From assembly GCA_017450645.1 (NCBI GenBank), contig JAFSTE010000030.1, positions 1-46,012 on the forward strand: 46,012 nucleotides of DNA. The letters are read 5' to 3'. Positions 30,234-40,669 of the stretch are shown in pieces. Numbering within the stretch: position 1 is the first letter of the stretch; each line of letters begins with the position of its first letter. Both the position numbers and the translations under genes were made by a program. Origin of the DNA: Eubacterium sp. Lineage in GTDB: Bacteria; Bacillota; Clostridia; Oscillospirales; Acutalibacteraceae. The notes below the pieces were generated by a model that was not told where the DNA came from, made no database searches, and was given only the letters and a program-made list of their open reading frames with translations.

Positions 30234-31564
30234 TAAAACGCTCCGTTATCGGCAAATGTATTTTTAATAAATTCCCTGGTCATAAGCGGTGCGGGATGGG
30301 TGCTTTCGCAAAAGCACATAGGCATTTTTGAACCCGGCTCCCATTGCGGAACCGCTTCGCAGTTCGGGTTACCCGTCTTAGTAAAGGCGGCAATGGACTC
30401 AATCATCTTATAGCTGATTTCGTAATCCACCTTGTCAAACGGACGCCAGTTGCGTTCAAGAGTACCGAAGGCATAGAGCAAGTCGCTCGCGTGCCAGGCG
30501 CCCTTATTGTCGCCCGGAAGCATCCTGTTAAACGAATAAACGAAGCAGGGATTAGTATTCTTTTCGGTCTTTTTTACAAACTGCTTCAGGAATATTTCGA
30601 GCGCGATAGGCGCCATATCCGTAAGCGTAATGCCTACTAACATCGGCATATCGGGAATCGTTTTCATATTAAAATTCTCGGGCGTGATAAGCCTTCCGTC
30701 ATAGACGGGAAGCGTGTAGCGGATAGCGATTTTAAAGTCCTTTTGCGCCACAAGCCACGCGTAGTAAAGCGCCTTTTCGTCGCTGTTTCTAAGCTCGTCG
30801 AGGGTTTCAACGCCCATTTTATCCATAACATTTTCCCAGAACGCCCTCGTCCTTTCGGGCATAAACGGCTTACTCATTGAGCGCTGAATTGCAGCGCCGC
30901 TGAGGATAATAGCATTTTTGCAAAGCCCCTTGAACATCTCGCTTGAGATAAGCAAATCGACGCTCATAGCGCCCGCGCTCTCGCCCATTACGGTGATATT
31001 GTCGCTGTCGCCGCCGAAGTCGCCGATAAACTCCTTAACCCATTTAAGCGCTTCAAGCTGGTCATACAATCCGAAATTACCGCACCTGCCCTCGCTGTCG
31101 GTAAGCTCGGGGTGCGAGCAAAAGCCGTACGGACCGAGGCGGTAGTTAATAGCAACAAAAACTATGCCCCTTTCGGCGTACTCCTTGCCCGAGAGGTGAC
31201 CTTCGTCACAGCTGCCGCCGGTGAAGCTGCCGCCGTGGATATAAACAAGGACCGGACAGTCCTTTTTATCCTTAGGTGCGTCAATATTTAAGAACAGACA
31301 GTCCTCGCTATATGTAAAGGTCTGGCCCATTCTGAACTCTTTATAGTAAAACGGGTTGCACTCCTCGTCCTTTTCGAACGCTCTGCGCTGAAAACAGCAC
31401 GCGCCGTACTCGGTAGCGTCATAAGTATCCTCCCACTCTTTAACCATTTCGGGATACTCCCAGCGCTTTGCAGTGGCGTACTTTATACCGCGAAACTGAG
31501 AGTAAGTATCAAGGTCCAGGCCTTTTATTTTGCCGCACTTTGTAGTAAGTTCGATATTTTTCAT
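30233..31564 (-). CDS. Type-B carboxylesterase/lipase family protein
   Basis: The 443-residue alpha/beta hydrolase has the oxyanion stretch YIHGGSFTGGS (about 105-115) and the nucleophile elbow VMGESAGAMSV (about 188-198). The remaining triad residues fall in the C-terminal half, with a candidate His in WHASDLLYAFG. It resembles PnbA-type para-nitrobenzyl esterases. The ATG at 31564 is preceded by AGAGGTG at 6 nt. A longer in-frame start at 31600 lies upstream of the promoter -10 box and is rejected. Leads the operon with GH31. Natural substrate unknown. Confidence 0.88.
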   Translation of the reverse strand: MKNIELTTKCGKIKGLDLDTYSQFRGIKYATAKRWEYPEMVKEWEDTYDATEYGACCFQRRAFEKDEECNPFYYKEFRMGQTFTYSEDCLFLNIDAPKDKKDCPVLVYIHGGSFTGGSCDEGHLSGKEYAERGIVFVAINYRLGPYGFCSHPELTDSEGRCGNFGLYDQLEALKWVKEFIGDFGGDSDNITVMGESAGAMSVDLLISSEMFKGLCKNAIILSGAAIQRSMSKPFMPERTRAFWENVMDKMGVETLDELRNSDEKALYYAWLVAQKDFKIAIRYTLPVYDGRLITPENFNMKTIPDMPMLVGITLTDMAPIALEIFLKQFVKKTEKNTNPCFVYSFNRMLPGDNKGAWHASDLLYAFGTLERNWRPFDKVDYEISYKMIESIAAFTKTGNPNCEAVPQWEPGSKMPMCFCESTHPAPLMTREFIKNTFADNGAF

Positions 31565-31591
31565 AAATGTCACCTCTTTTAATCTGATTTC

Positions 31592-31620
31592 ATTATACAA
31601 TATTAATAATATAAATTCAA
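31592..31620 (-). promoter_or_regulatory. Promoter of the esterase-GH31 operon
   Basis: On the minus strand, TTGAAT (31615-31620), a 17-bp spacer and consensus TATAAT (31592-31597) lie 27 nt before the esterase ATG. Confidence 0.65.
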
Positions 31621-31635
31621 TTATAAAGTTATTTC

Positions 31636-31664
31636 TTGCAATAAATATATCGTTATTGTATAAT
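31636..31664 (+). promoter_or_regulatory. Promoter of the uvrB operon
   Basis: TTGCAA (31636-31641), a 17-bp spacer and consensus TATAAT (31659-31664) lie about 30 nt before uvrB. I see no clear LexA/DinR box in this short interval. Confidence 0.65.
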
Positions 31665-31695
31665 ATAATGAATACTTAAAAAGGGCAAAAAAGTT

Positions 31696-33651
31696 ATGGA
31701 CAGATTTCAGCTTATCAGTGATTATAAGCCGACGGGCGACCAGCCGCAGGCTATCGAAGCGCTTGCAAACGGCGTTTTAAACGGCGACAAGGAGCAGACG
31801 CTAATGGGCGTTACGGGCTCGGGTAAGACCTTTACTATGGCTAACATTATAGAAAAGGTTAACCGCCCCACCCTTGTTCTCGCGCATAATAAAACGCTCG
31901 CGGCGCAGCTTTGCAGCGAGTTTAAGGAATTCTTTCCGAACAACGCGGTTGAATACTTTGTGTCGTACTACGACTACTATCAGCCCGAGGCTTATGTGCC
32001 TACCACCGACACATATATAGAAAAGGACAGCGCGGTTAACGACGAGATTGACAAGCTTCGTCACTCGGCGACCTCTGCGCTAAGCGAAAGGCGCGACGTA
32101 ATAATCGTAGCCTCGGTTTCGTGCATTTACTCGATAGGCGACCCTGTTGACTATAAGAATATGGTTATCCCGCTTCGTACGGGTATGGAAAAGGACAGAG
32201 ACGAAATAATAGCAAAGCTCGTTGAAATTCAGTACGAGCGAAACGATATTAACTTTATCCGCAACAAGTTCAGGGTGCGCGGCGACACACTCGAAATCTT
32301 CCCCGCAGGAAGCAGCGGCAACGCTATAAGGGTTGAGTTTTTCGGAAGCGAGATTGACAGAATTTGCGAGATTAATCCGCTTACGGGCAAGGTTGAGGGC
32401 ATACTCAAAAACGCCGTTGTTTATCCCGCATCGCTGTATGTTGTAAGCCAGGAAAAGCTGAAAGTGGCTATGAACGAAATATACGACGAAATGGTCGAGA
32501 GAGTTAAGTTTTTCGAGGAAAAGGGCAAGCTACTCGAAGCGCAACGCATAAGGGAACGCACAATGAACGACCTTGAAATGCTTCAGGAAACGGGCTTTTG
32601 CAAGGGTATCGAGAACTACTCGCGCGTTATGAGCGGCAGAAAGCCCGGCGCGGCGCCGTTTACGCTGCTTGACTACTTCCCCGACGACTTTTTGATGTTC
32701 GTTGACGAGAGTCACGTTATGCTGCCGCAGGTACGCGGTATGTACGGCGGCGACCACTCGAGAAAAAAGAGTCTTATCGACTTCGGCTTCAGGCTGCCGT
32801 CGGCTTACGACAACAGACCGCTTACCTTCGACGAGTTTTACTCTAAGGTAAATCAGGTAATCTTTACCTCGGCAACGCCGGGCGAATACGAAAAAGAGCT
32901 TAGCACGCAGGTTGTTGAGCAGGTTATCAGACCTACAGGTCTGCTCGACCCGAACATCACCGTTAAGCCGACCGACGACCAGATGGACGACCTTGTGAGC
33001 GAAATCAACATACGCACCGAACGCGGCGAACGTGTGCTTGTAACAACGCTTACAAAGAAGATGGCTGAGGATTTGACCGCTTATCTTGAGGGCTTCGGTA
33101 TAAAGGTAAGGTATATGCACCACGACATCGACACCATCGAGCGAATGGAGATTATACGCGATTTAAGGCTCGGCAACTTCGATGTGCTTGTCGGAATTAA
33201 CCTGCTGCGCGAGGGTCTTGATATACCCGAGGTATCGCTTGTTGCGATACTCGACGCGGACAAGGAGGGCTTTTTAAGAAGCGAAACCTCGCTTGTACAG
33301 ACGATAGGAAGAGCGGCGCGAAACGAAAACGGCGAGGTTATTATGTACGCCGACAGCGTAACGCCGTCTATGGAGAGAGCTATCAGCGAAACCTTCCGCC
33401 GCCGCTCGATACAGCAAAAATACAACGAGGAGCACGGCATTAAGCCGCAGACAATCAAAAAAGGCGTTCGCGATATTATTGAGATTACATCTAAGGAAAA
33501 TCTTGACTCGCGCGGTAAGAAGATGACGCAAAAAGAACGCAAAGTTCTTGTAGAAAAGCTCACTCGCGAAATGAAAGAAGCTGCGCGTATGCTCGAATTT
33601 GAGCACGCTGCCTTCCTTAGAGATAAAATCAAGGAGCTATCTGAGGAATGA
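31696..33651 (+). CDS. uvrB: Excinuclease ABC subunit B
   Basis: This DNA-loading helicase subunit acts in nucleotide excision repair with UvrA and UvrC. The 651-residue protein has the Q-motif region [11 protein letters not shown], Walker [11 protein letters not shown] (about 38-47) and the beta-hairpin [12 protein letters not shown]. Walker B FVDESHV, the [11 protein letters not shown] motif VI (here [11 protein letters not shown]) and a C-terminal UVR motif (about 615-651) follow. First gene of uvrB-MATE-uvrA. The length is normal. Confidence 0.97.
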   Translation: MDRFQLISDYKPTGDQPQAIEALANGVLNGDKEQTLMGVTGSGKTFTMANIIEKVNRPTLVLAHNKTLAAQLCSEFKEFFPNNAVEYFVSYYDYYQPEAYVPTTDTYIEKDSAVNDEIDKLRHSATSALSERRDVIIVASVSCIYSIGDPVDYKNMVIPLRTGMEKDRDEIIAKLVEIQYERNDINFIRNKFRVRGDTLEIFPAGSSGNAIRVEFFGSEIDRICEINPLTGKVEGILKNAVVYPASLYVVSQEKLKVAMNEIYDEMVERVKFFEEKGKLLEAQRIRERTMNDLEMLQETGFCKGIENYSRVMSGRKPGAAPFTLLDYFPDDFLMFVDESHVMLPQVRGMYGGDHSRKKSLIDFGFRLPSAYDNRPLTFDEFYSKVNQVIFTSATPGEYEKELSTQVVEQVIRPTGLLDPNITVKPTDDQMDDLVSEINIRTERGERVLVTTLTKKMAEDLTAYLEGFGIKVRYMHHDIDTIERMEIIRDLRLGNFDVLVGINLLREGLDIPEVSLVAILDADKEGFLRSETSLVQTIGRAARNENGEVIMYADSVTPSMERAISETFRRRSIQQKYNEEHGIKPQTIKKGVRDIIEITSKENLDSRGKKMTQKERKVLVEKLTREMKEAARMLEFEHAAFLRDKIKELSEE

Positions 33652-35048
33652 TGAAAATCTTTAACGACAAGGGTTTTTGGAAAAAGACCTTTGAGCTTGC
33701 GCTTCCCGTTGCAATACAGAATATGCTGACAAGCTCGTTTTTGCTTGTCGACACGCTGCTTGTAAGCAGGCTCGGCGATGTATCGCTCGCGGCTGTCGGT
33801 ATGGCAGGTCAGTGGAGCTGGCTTATGACGATGATAATATTCGGCATTTGTTCGGCTACGGGCGTGTTTGTATCGCAATACTGGGGCGTAAAAGATAAAA
33901 ACAGAATATACCAGACTATGGGAATAGCGCTGGCGCTGGGTTTATCGGTATCTATGATATTCTTTGCAATCAGCTTTTTAAACCCGGGCGGAGTAATACA
34001 TCTTTTCAACAAGGAACAGAGCGTTATTGACGAGGGCGCAAGATACCTTAAAATAGTTGCGTTTTCGTATCCCGCGATAGCGATTACAAACGTGCTGTCG
34101 GTAGTGCTGCGTTCCACCGAAAAGGTGCGCCTTCCGATGTATATTTCCGCTATTACAACGGTTATAAATATATTCCTTGACTACTGTATGATTTTCGGCA
34201 AGGCGGGCTTTAGCAAAATGGGCATACGCGGCGCGGCGCTTGCAACGCTTATAGCTGCGTGGGTAGGCGTATTTGCGCTTATACTGCTGTCGTTTATCCA
34301 AAGGAACATACTGATTACAAGGATAAAAACGGTATTCACTATACCTAAGGAACAGATAACGCTGTTTGCAAAGCGTGCAGTACCCGTAATACTTAACGAA
34401 ACTATGTGGGGAACGGGCACATTTATCTACACGCTGATATTCTCTAATATGGGTTACGAATACTACGCGTCGGTAACGATACTTAAAAGCATAGAGAATA
34501 TAGAGTATGTATTCTTTATCGGGCTTTGTAACGCCTGCGCGGTAATGCTCGGCAAATCAATCGGCAAGGGCGAAATCAGGCGCGCGCTCAACGACTCGAA
34601 ACGCTTTTTGATAATAATTCCCATACTCGCGGTGATTATAGGCGCGATTGCGATAATAATAAGAGTACCGCTCGTCAACATATTCGATATGGGCGACAAC
34701 ATAAGCGAGCTTACAGTTAAAAGCGCTAAGCAGCTTATAATACTCTACTCGCTTGAGCTGCCTGTAAGAACGCTTGCGTTTACATTTATAGTAGGTATTT
34801 TCAGGGCTGCGGGCGACACGCTGACAGCCGCAAAATACGACCTCGGCACGCTGTGGCTGTGCTCACTTCCCGCAACGCTTATTGCGGCGTATGTGCTAAA
34901 GCTCGACTTCATAGTATGCTACGCGATTATGTTCGTATTCGAGGACTATATCAAGGTGGCGTTATGCTTTATTAAGTATAGAAAGCAGACATGGATTAAG
35001 CCCGTTACAAAAGAAGGCAAGGCGGCGCTTAGCAGAATGAAACAATAA
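33648..35048 (+). CDS. MATE-family multidrug/metabolite efflux transporter
   Basis: The 466-residue, twelve-helix protein belongs to the MATE family (NorM/DinF-like). Two homologous halves are visible, with [37 protein letters not shown] in the first and [24 protein letters not shown] in the second. Such transporters export cationic or other compounds by Na+ or H+ antiport. It overlaps the uvrB stop by 4 nt and precedes uvrA by 18 nt, so it is inserted between the repair genes and probably co-expressed with them. Confidence 0.9.
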   Translation: MMKIFNDKGFWKKTFELALPVAIQNMLTSSFLLVDTLLVSRLGDVSLAAVGMAGQWSWLMTMIIFGICSATGVFVSQYWGVKDKNRIYQTMGIALALGLSVSMIFFAISFLNPGGVIHLFNKEQSVIDEGARYLKIVAFSYPAIAITNVLSVVLRSTEKVRLPMYISAITTVINIFLDYCMIFGKAGFSKMGIRGAALATLIAAWVGVFALILLSFIQRNILITRIKTVFTIPKEQITLFAKRAVPVILNETMWGTGTFIYTLIFSNMGYEYYASVTILKSIENIEYVFFIGLCNACAVMLGKSIGKGEIRRALNDSKRFLIIIPILAVIIGAIAIIIRVPLVNIFDMGDNISELTVKSAKQLIILYSLELPVRTLAFTFIVGIFRAAGDTLTAAKYDLGTLWLCSLPATLIAAYVLKLDFIVCYAIMFVFEDYIKVALCFIKYRKQTWIKPVTKEGKAALSRMKQ

Positions 35049-35066
35049 ACTCAGAAAGGGTTTGCT

Positions 35067-37889
35067 ATGATAAAAAACATTGTTGTTAAGGGTGCTAAGG
35101 AGCATAACCTTAAAAATCTTGACATCGAAATACCAAGGGACAAGCTGGTAGTATTTACCGGTCTTTCCGGCTCGGGCAAAAGTTCGCTTGCGTTTGACAC
35201 GATTTATGCCGAGGGACAAAGGCGATATGTCGAGTCGCTCTCGTCCTACGCGCGTATGTTTTTAGGTCAGATGGAAAAGCCCGATGTTGACTACATCGAG
35301 GGACTCTCCCCCGCTATTTCAATAGACCAGAAAACGACAAGCAAAAACCCGCGTTCTACAGTAGGTACGGTAACGGAGATTTACGACTACTTAAGGCTTT
35401 TATGGGCGAGGATTGGTATCCCGCACTGCACTGTCTGCGGCAAGGAGATTACGCAGCAGACCGTTGACCAGATTGTCGATAAGCTTATGGAGCTTCCCGA
35501 GGGCACAAAATTCCAGATTATGTCGCCTATTGCAAGGGGCAAAAAGGGCGAATTTGTAAAAGAGCTTGCCGATATTCAGAAGCAGGGCTTTGTAAGAGTG
35601 CGTATTGACGGCGAAACCTATGATATTTTCGACGACATAAAGCTCGAAAAGAACATAAAGCACAACATAGAGGTTATCGTTGACCGTCTTGTGATGAAAA
35701 GCGATATAAAATCAAGGCTGTCGGACAGCATTGAAACCGCAACCAAGCTTAGCGAGGGTACGGTTTTAGTAGATGTTATCGGCGGCGATGAGGAGCTGTT
35801 CAGCCTTAACTACGCCTGCCCCGAGCACGGCGTTTCGATAGAGGAAATGAGCCCCCGTATGTTCTCGTTTAACAACCCGATGGGTGCTTGTACAAAATGC
35901 GACGGACTCGGCACATTTAAAGAGATTGACGAGGATTTGATTATCCCCGACAAAAGGCTTTCCATTAACCAAGGTGCAATTAAAGCGTCGGGCTGGAATG
36001 TTGCAGAGGGCAGCTCTATTGCAAGAATGTATATGGAAGCGCTGTCTAAGGAATACGACTTTTCGCTCGATATTCCCGTCGAAATGATTGGCGACAAGGC
36101 GCTTGACGTAATCCTGTTCGGTACGCGCGGCAAAAAGATAAATATGAAGCGCGTGACCTCTTACGGCTCGGGCACATACAAGAACGATTTTGAGGGCGTT
36201 ATAAACAACCTCAAACGCAGATATTCCGAAACGACTTCGGACTATATGAGGACGGAAATAGAGTCGGTTATGCGCGAGTGCAGGTGCAACTCCTGCAAGG
36301 GCGCAAGGCTTAAGCCGCAGTCGCTCGCAGTAACGGTAGGCGGCAAGAACATCTATGATTTTTGTAAAATGTCAATAAGCGAGGAGCTTGAATTTATAGA
36401 CAACCTTGTTCTTACCGAAAAGGAGCAGATGATAGGAAACCTTATTGTTAAAGAGATTAAAGAAAGGCTTACCTTCCTTAACTCCGTAGGACTTGACTAT
36501 CTTTCGCTCTCAAGAGATTCGGGCACGCTGTCAGGCGGCGAGGCGCAGAGAATACGCCTTGCAACACAGATAGGCTCATCGCTTATGGGCGTGCTTTACA
36601 TCCTCGACGAGCCGTCAATCGGGCTGCATCAGCGCGATAACGAAAAGCTCCTCGAAACGCTGAGGCATCTTCGCGATTTAGGCAACACGCTTATAGTCGT
36701 CGAGCACGACGAGGACACGATGCGAAGCGCCGACTTTCTTGTAGACATCGGCCCCGGCGCGGGTATTCACGGCGGCGAGCTTATCGCGTGCGGCACTCCC
36801 GAGGAGGTTATGGCATGCGAGAAGTCGATAACGGGTCAGTACCTCAGCGGTAAAAGGCGCATCCCCGTACCCGAAAAGCGCAGAAAAGGCAACGGCAAAA
36901 AGCTGACCGTTTACGGCGCGGCGGAGAACAACCTTAAAGATATTGATGTTGAAATTCCGCTTGGCAAATTCGTTGCGGTTACGGGCGTTTCGGGCTCGGG
37001 CAAGAGCTCGCTCGTAAACGAAATTGTATATAAAAACCTTGCAAACAAGCTAAATCACGCCAAAAAGCATACGGGCAAATTCTCGTCTATGAAGGGCTAT
37101 GACGCGCTCGACAAGGTTATTGATATAGACCAGTCGCCGATAGGCAGAACGCCGCGTTCCAACCCCGCGACATACACCGGCGTATTTAACGACATAAGGG
37201 ATTTGTACGCCTCCACAAGCGAGGCTAAGAAGAAGGGCTTTAAGCCGAACCGCTTCTCCTTTAATGTAAAGGGCGGACGCTGCGAAGCGTGCCAGGGCGA
37301 CGGTATTGTTAAGATTGAAATGCACTTTCTTGCGGATGTATATGTTCCCTGCGAGGTATGCGGCGGCAAGCGCTACAACCGCGAAACGCTCGATGTAAAA
37401 TTCAAGGGCAAGAATATATACGATGTGCTTGAAATGACGGTTGACGAGGCAATAGAGTTCTTTGAGGCGCAGCCTAAAATCGCGCGCAAGCTGCAAACGC
37501 TCGCCGATGTAGGATTAGGTTATATCAAGCTCGGACAGCCCGCGACAACGCTTTCGGGCGGTGAGGCGCAGAGGGTTAAGCTCGCAACCGAGCTTGCAAA
37601 GCGCCCGACGGGCAAGACGATTTATATTCTCGACGAGCCCACAACTGGGCTTCACACAGCCGATGTAGCGCAGCTGCTGAGCGTGCTCGGACGACTCGCC
37701 GACTCGGGCAACACCGTTGTTGTAATCGAGCATAATCTCGACGTTATCAAGACTGCGGACCACATTATCGACCTCGGTCCCGAGGGCGGAAAGGGCGGCG
37801 GAAAAATCGTTGCCCAGGGTACTCCCGAGGAAGTGGCACAGGTTAAAAAGTCCTATACGGGACAGTATTTAGCCAAGGTTCTTAGCTAA
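35067..37889 (+). CDS. uvrA: Excinuclease ABC subunit A
   Basis: This is the damage-recognition ATPase of nucleotide excision repair. The 940-residue protein has two ABC modules: Walker [11 protein letters not shown] (about 32-41) and [10 protein letters not shown] (about 640-649), with signature motifs [12 protein letters not shown] and [12 protein letters not shown]. Zinc modules are visible as [16 protein letters not shown] and CEACQGDG with CEVCGGKRY. Length and order are canonical. Its stop lies in an 11-bp inverted repeat (37863-37873 with 37885-37895) that lacks a T run and is a poor terminator. Confidence 0.97.
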   Translation: MIKNIVVKGAKEHNLKNLDIEIPRDKLVVFTGLSGSGKSSLAFDTIYAEGQRRYVESLSSYARMFLGQMEKPDVDYIEGLSPAISIDQKTTSKNPRSTVGTVTEIYDYLRLLWARIGIPHCTVCGKEITQQTVDQIVDKLMELPEGTKFQIMSPIARGKKGEFVKELADIQKQGFVRVRIDGETYDIFDDIKLEKNIKHNIEVIVDRLVMKSDIKSRLSDSIETATKLSEGTVLVDVIGGDEELFSLNYACPEHGVSIEEMSPRMFSFNNPMGACTKCDGLGTFKEIDEDLIIPDKRLSINQGAIKASGWNVAEGSSIARMYMEALSKEYDFSLDIPVEMIGDKALDVILFGTRGKKINMKRVTSYGSGTYKNDFEGVINNLKRRYSETTSDYMRTEIESVMRECRCNSCKGARLKPQSLAVTVGGKNIYDFCKMSISEELEFIDNLVLTEKEQMIGNLIVKEIKERLTFLNSVGLDYLSLSRDSGTLSGGEAQRIRLATQIGSSLMGVLYILDEPSIGLHQRDNEKLLETLRHLRDLGNTLIVVEHDEDTMRSADFLVDIGPGAGIHGGELIACGTPEEVMACEKSITGQYLSGKRRIPVPEKRRKGNGKKLTVYGAAENNLKDIDVEIPLGKFVAVTGVSGSGKSSLVNEIVYKNLANKLNHAKKHTGKFSSMKGYDALDKVIDIDQSPIGRTPRSNPATYTGVFNDIRDLYASTSEAKKKGFKPNRFSFNVKGGRCEACQGDGIVKIEMHFLADVYVPCEVCGGKRYNRETLDVKFKGKNIYDVLEMTVDEAIEFFEAQPKIARKLQTLADVGLGYIKLGQPATTLSGGEAQRVKLATELAKRPTGKTIYILDEPTTGLHTADVAQLLSVLGRLADSGNTVVVIEHNLDVIKTADHIIDLGPEGGKGGGKIVAQGTPEEVAQVKKSYTGQYLAKVLS

Positions 37890-37896
37890 ATACTGA

Positions 37897-37924
37897 GTGG
37901 ACAGTTTACAGTGAACAGTGAACA
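37897..37924 (-). repeat. Left heptamer repeats flanking the S23-like gene
   Basis: Four adjacent heptamers read on the minus strand as TGTTCAC, TGTTCAC, TGTAAAC and TGTCCAC. They are the inverted counterpart of the right-hand array at 38342-38446 and start 8 bases after the uvrA stop. Confidence 0.75.
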
Positions 37925-37965
37925 GTAATTATTGAACGAAGCGCAAATATCTGAGGTAAAACGAT

Positions 37966-38322
37966 ATGAAAATTTCAGATTTTAGAGATTTATTAGTTTG
38001 GCAGAAATCTATGCAATTAGTAACTGAAGTGTATTCTTTAACAAAACTATTGCCAAATGACGAAATATATGCTTTGACTTCTCAAATGCGACGAGCGGTA
38101 GTTTCAATTCCGTCAAATATCGCAGAAGGGCAGCAAAGGAAAACCACTAAAGAATTTTTATATTTCTTGTCAAATGCTCGCGCATCAAATGCAGAAATAC
38201 AAACACAATTGTATATTTGCTTAAACTTGGGTTATTTAGACGAAGAACAAATTAGCAGTACGCTTAACCTTTCTTTTGAGATAAGCAAAATGATTAACGC
38301 ATTAATTAATAATCTAAATTAA
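37966..38322 (+). CDS. Four-helix bundle protein, S23/IVP family (TIGR02436)
   Basis: The 118-residue, all-helical protein has the family landmarks FRDLLVWQKSMQLV (6-19), SQMRRAVVSIPSNIAEGQ (39-56) and EFLYFLSNARASNAEIQTQL (63-82). Relatives are encoded in intervening sequences of 23S rRNA in Leptospira and Coxiella. They also occur as free-standing genes and are related to the Avd protein of diversity-generating retroelements. The function is unknown. The gene is visibly more AT-rich than its neighbours, which suggests transfer. It is bracketed by inverted heptamer repeats. GAGGT lies 8 nt before the ATG. Confidence 0.88.
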   Translation: MKISDFRDLLVWQKSMQLVTEVYSLTKLLPNDEIYALTSQMRRAVVSIPSNIAEGQQRKTTKEFLYFLSNARASNAEIQTQLYICLNLGYLDEEQISSTLNLSFEISKMINALINNLN

Positions 38323-38341
38323 AGTATGTTTTACAAACAAC

Positions 38342-38446
38342 TGTCCACTATCCACTATCCACTATCCACTATCCACTATCCACTATCCACTATCCACTGT
38401 CCACTATCCACTATCCACTGTCCACTATCCACTGTCCACTGTCCAC
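38342..38446 (+). repeat. Tandem array of 15 heptamers T(A/G)TCCAC
   Basis: Exactly fifteen 7-bp units run without interruption. Unit 2 of the heptamer is A in ten copies and G in five, and all other positions are invariant. The array starts 19 nt after the S23-like gene and ends 13 nt before the -35 box of the next operon. It is complementary in sense to the left repeats at 37897-37924. Copy number is likely to vary by slippage. Confidence 0.92.
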
Positions 38447-38459
38447 TAATATATTTATC

Positions 38460-38488
38460 TTGATTTAAAACATTATTAGTGTTATAAT
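38460..38488 (+). promoter_or_regulatory. Promoter of the binding-protein/nagB/metG operon
   Basis: TTGATT (38460-38465), a 17-bp spacer and consensus TATAAT (38483-38488) precede the AGGAG ribosome-binding site (38506-38510) and the ATG at 38518. The heptamer array abuts the -35 region. Confidence 0.7.
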
Positions 38489-38517
38489 ATATAGCAATAA
38501 TTTTTAGGAGCAGAAAG

Positions 38518-40206
38518 ATGAAAAAGAGCTTTAAAGGGATAATATGCTCTGTTCTCGCTATTGTATTAATGGCGGGAGTTCTTTCGTCGTGCTCGGGAAA
38601 GGATAAGGTTATCGACTTTATCTATCCCTTTTCTGCCGATGTTAACAGCTACGACCCTCAGGTTGCTTCAACGAGCGACGAGTTTCTGATTATAGAAAAC
38701 ACCTTTGAGGGACTTATAAGAATGGACGACGAGGGCAACATAAAAAAAGGCGTTGCTGACAGCTGGGAAATTTCGTCAGACAAGATGACCTACACCTTTA
38801 AGCTGAAAAAAGGGCTTAAGTGGAACATCAACACCGAAAAGTATGAGGAAGGCGAAAAGAAGGGCGAATTCAAGGACGAAAGGCTGCAGATGCTCGGTTA
38901 CGAATTCAACCCCGACATCACCGCGCACGACTTCGTATTTGCGCTAAGGCGTGCCGCAAAGCCCGAAACCGCGTGTCCCCTGTTCTCCGCAATTTCGTCG
39001 ATAAAAAATGCGGTAGCGGTTAACAGCAATACCAAGAACACGTCGTCGCTCGGCGTAAAGGCGCTCGACGACTACACGCTTCAGATTAAGCTCGCGTACC
39101 CCGACGAGTCGTTTATGGAAACGCTCACAAGTGCGGTTGCTATGCCCTGTAATCAGGAGTTCTTTAACGCAACCAAGGGCAGATACGGTCTTAAGACAAA
39201 ATACACGCTGTTTAACGGACAGTTTTATTTAAGCCAGATTCTCGAGACCTCATATCTTTTAAAGAAAAACGAGCTTTATCTCGGCGACTCGCCTGCAAAA
39301 GCCAGCGAGCTTACGCTTAAAATCTCGGACGAGGACGACGATATTATTAAGAATTTAAACTCGGGCTACTACGACGCTGCGTTTATTAACGGCAGCGAGA
39401 GCGCAGGTATTTTAAAGGACGACAACATTACCACTAAGCCGTATATCAACACGACCTGGGCGTTAAGGTTTAACAAAAACGACGAGGTGTTCTTTAACAA
39501 GGATATGCGCCACGCGTTTTGCATAGGTCTGTCAAAGCCCGTTGAATACGAATATGAATACATAACAAACGCTAATAACTTTATGCCCTCCTCCTGCAAA
39601 ATCGGCTCGAACAACGCTGTTGATGCAGTGGGCGCGACTGTTGAAAAACAGAACCAGAAAAAGAGCATTGAGCTTTGGAGAAAAGGACTAAAGACTATCG
39701 AAGCAAACGAAATTACCGTTAAGGTTATAACCCCCTACGAAATGGAGGGCACTCTTAAGGAGCTGCTTCAGGGTATTCAAAGCGGTATCTCGACCGTCGT
39801 TACTAACGACGAGGGCGAGGCGGTTACGCTCACCCTTAAGGTCGAAGCTATGACCGAGGAGGAAATGAATAACGCAATTATTAAAGGCGAATACGATATC
39901 GCGTTTTGTCCGTTCGTTGCGACCTCTGACTCGGCAATCTCATTTTTAAGAAGCGTTTTAAACACCACCGGCGGTTACAATAAAGAGAGCGTCGAAAAGC
40001 TGCTTGTAAAGGCGGAAAAGGCGCATGATTTAAGCAAAAAGGCAGAGTATATTAAAAAAGCCGAAAAGGCTGTTATTAAAACTAATCTGCTTTGCCCGCT
40101 GGTTTACGAAACAGGCTACTACGCCGAGGCTAAGGGCGTAAAGGGCGTTAATTTTCACGAAGGAACAGGAAGAATCAGCTTTATCTATGCAACAAGAGAA
40201 GAATAA
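38518..40206 (+). CDS. Peptide/oligopeptide ABC transporter substrate-binding lipoprotein (SBP_bac_5)
   Basis: The 562-residue lipoprotein has a signal peptide and lipobox (GVLSSCSGK, Cys 25), then a family 5 extracellular solute-binding domain. Typical segments are SYDPQVASTSDEFLI, TFEGLIRMDDEGNIKKGVA and FALRRAAKPETA. It resembles OppA-type binding proteins for peptides. No permease or ATPase gene lies nearby, so it is an orphan that must work with a transporter encoded elsewhere. It heads an operon that continues into vanZ-like and nagB genes. Confidence 0.9.
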   Translation: MKKSFKGIICSVLAIVLMAGVLSSCSGKDKVIDFIYPFSADVNSYDPQVASTSDEFLIIENTFEGLIRMDDEGNIKKGVADSWEISSDKMTYTFKLKKGLKWNINTEKYEEGEKKGEFKDERLQMLGYEFNPDITAHDFVFALRRAAKPETACPLFSAISSIKNAVAVNSNTKNTSSLGVKALDDYTLQIKLAYPDESFMETLTSAVAMPCNQEFFNATKGRYGLKTKYTLFNGQFYLSQILETSYLLKKNELYLGDSPAKASELTLKISDEDDDIIKNLNSGYYDAAFINGSESAGILKDDNITTKPYINTTWALRFNKNDEVFFNKDMRHAFCIGLSKPVEYEYEYITNANNFMPSSCKIGSNNAVDAVGATVEKQNQKKSIELWRKGLKTIEANEITVKVITPYEMEGTLKELLQGIQSGISTVVTNDEGEAVTLTLKVEAMTEEEMNNAIIKGEYDIAFCPFVATSDSAISFLRSVLNTTGGYNKESVEKLLVKAEKAHDLSKKAEYIKKAEKAVIKTNLLCPLVYETGYYAEAKGVKGVNFHEGTGRISFIYATREE

Positions 40207-40669
40207 TACTGCAAAAAAGAATAAGCACTTAGCGGTTTTGTTCTGGGTATTAAGCTGCGTTTGCTTTGTGCTGATATTTTACTTTTCGTCAAGGACGAGG
40301 AGCGAATCCTCGCTTCAAAGCGCGTTTTTCGTAGCGCTTTTAAGAAAGGTTTTCGGCACGAACTTTTTCACCGATTTTATTGTGCGAAAGGGCGCTCACC
40401 TGCTCGAATACGCAGGAACAGCGCTAATGCTCAGCGCGGCGTATTACTTTAGTCTTAATAAAAACAAGCTGTATTTGCCGCTTATTACGGCTTCGCTTTA
40501 CGCCGTAACCGACGAGATACACCAGATTATCGTGCCCGGCAGAGCGTGCCAGCTGCGCGACTGGGTAATCGACACGGCGGGAGCTATACTCGGAATTGCA
40601 ATTTATTATCTGATTTATTCAGTTATTAAAAGGATAAAACTAAAACACCCCGGGGAGGATAAAATATGA
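40187..40669 (+). CDS. VanZ-family membrane protein
   Basis: The 160-residue protein has four transmembrane helices. The family core is RKGAHLLEYAGTALML (about 65-80) and TDEIHQIIVPGRACQLRDWVIDTAGA (about 107-131), with conserved acidic and His residues. VanZ relatives alter teicoplanin sensitivity in enterococci, but most, as here, are outside van clusters and of unknown role. It overlaps the end of the binding-protein gene by 20 nt and the next gene by 4 nt. Confidence 0.88.
   Translation: MQQEKNNTAKKNKHLAVLFWVLSCVCFVLIFYFSSRTRSESSLQSAFFVALLRKVFGTNFFTDFIVRKGAHLLEYAGTALMLSAAYYFSLNKNKLYLPLITASLYAVTDEIHQIIVPGRACQLRDWVIDTAGAILGIAIYYLIYSVIKRIKLKHPGEDKI

Noticed and set aside
31565-31600. Longer N-terminus for the carboxylesterase
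   Set aside because: The upstream start overlaps the promoter -10 region. AGAGGTG supports the ATG at 31564.
32530-33878. Large minus-strand frames across uvrB and the MATE gene
   Set aside because: They are shadows of strongly conserved plus-strand genes, with no ribosome sites or family motifs.
37863-37895. Rho-independent terminator of uvrA
   Set aside because: The 11-bp inverted repeat is perfect but A/T-rich with an 11-nt loop and no T run, so I did not annotate it as a terminator.
38342-38446. CRISPR-like array
   Set aside because: The units are contiguous 7-mers with no spacers and no cas genes nearby.
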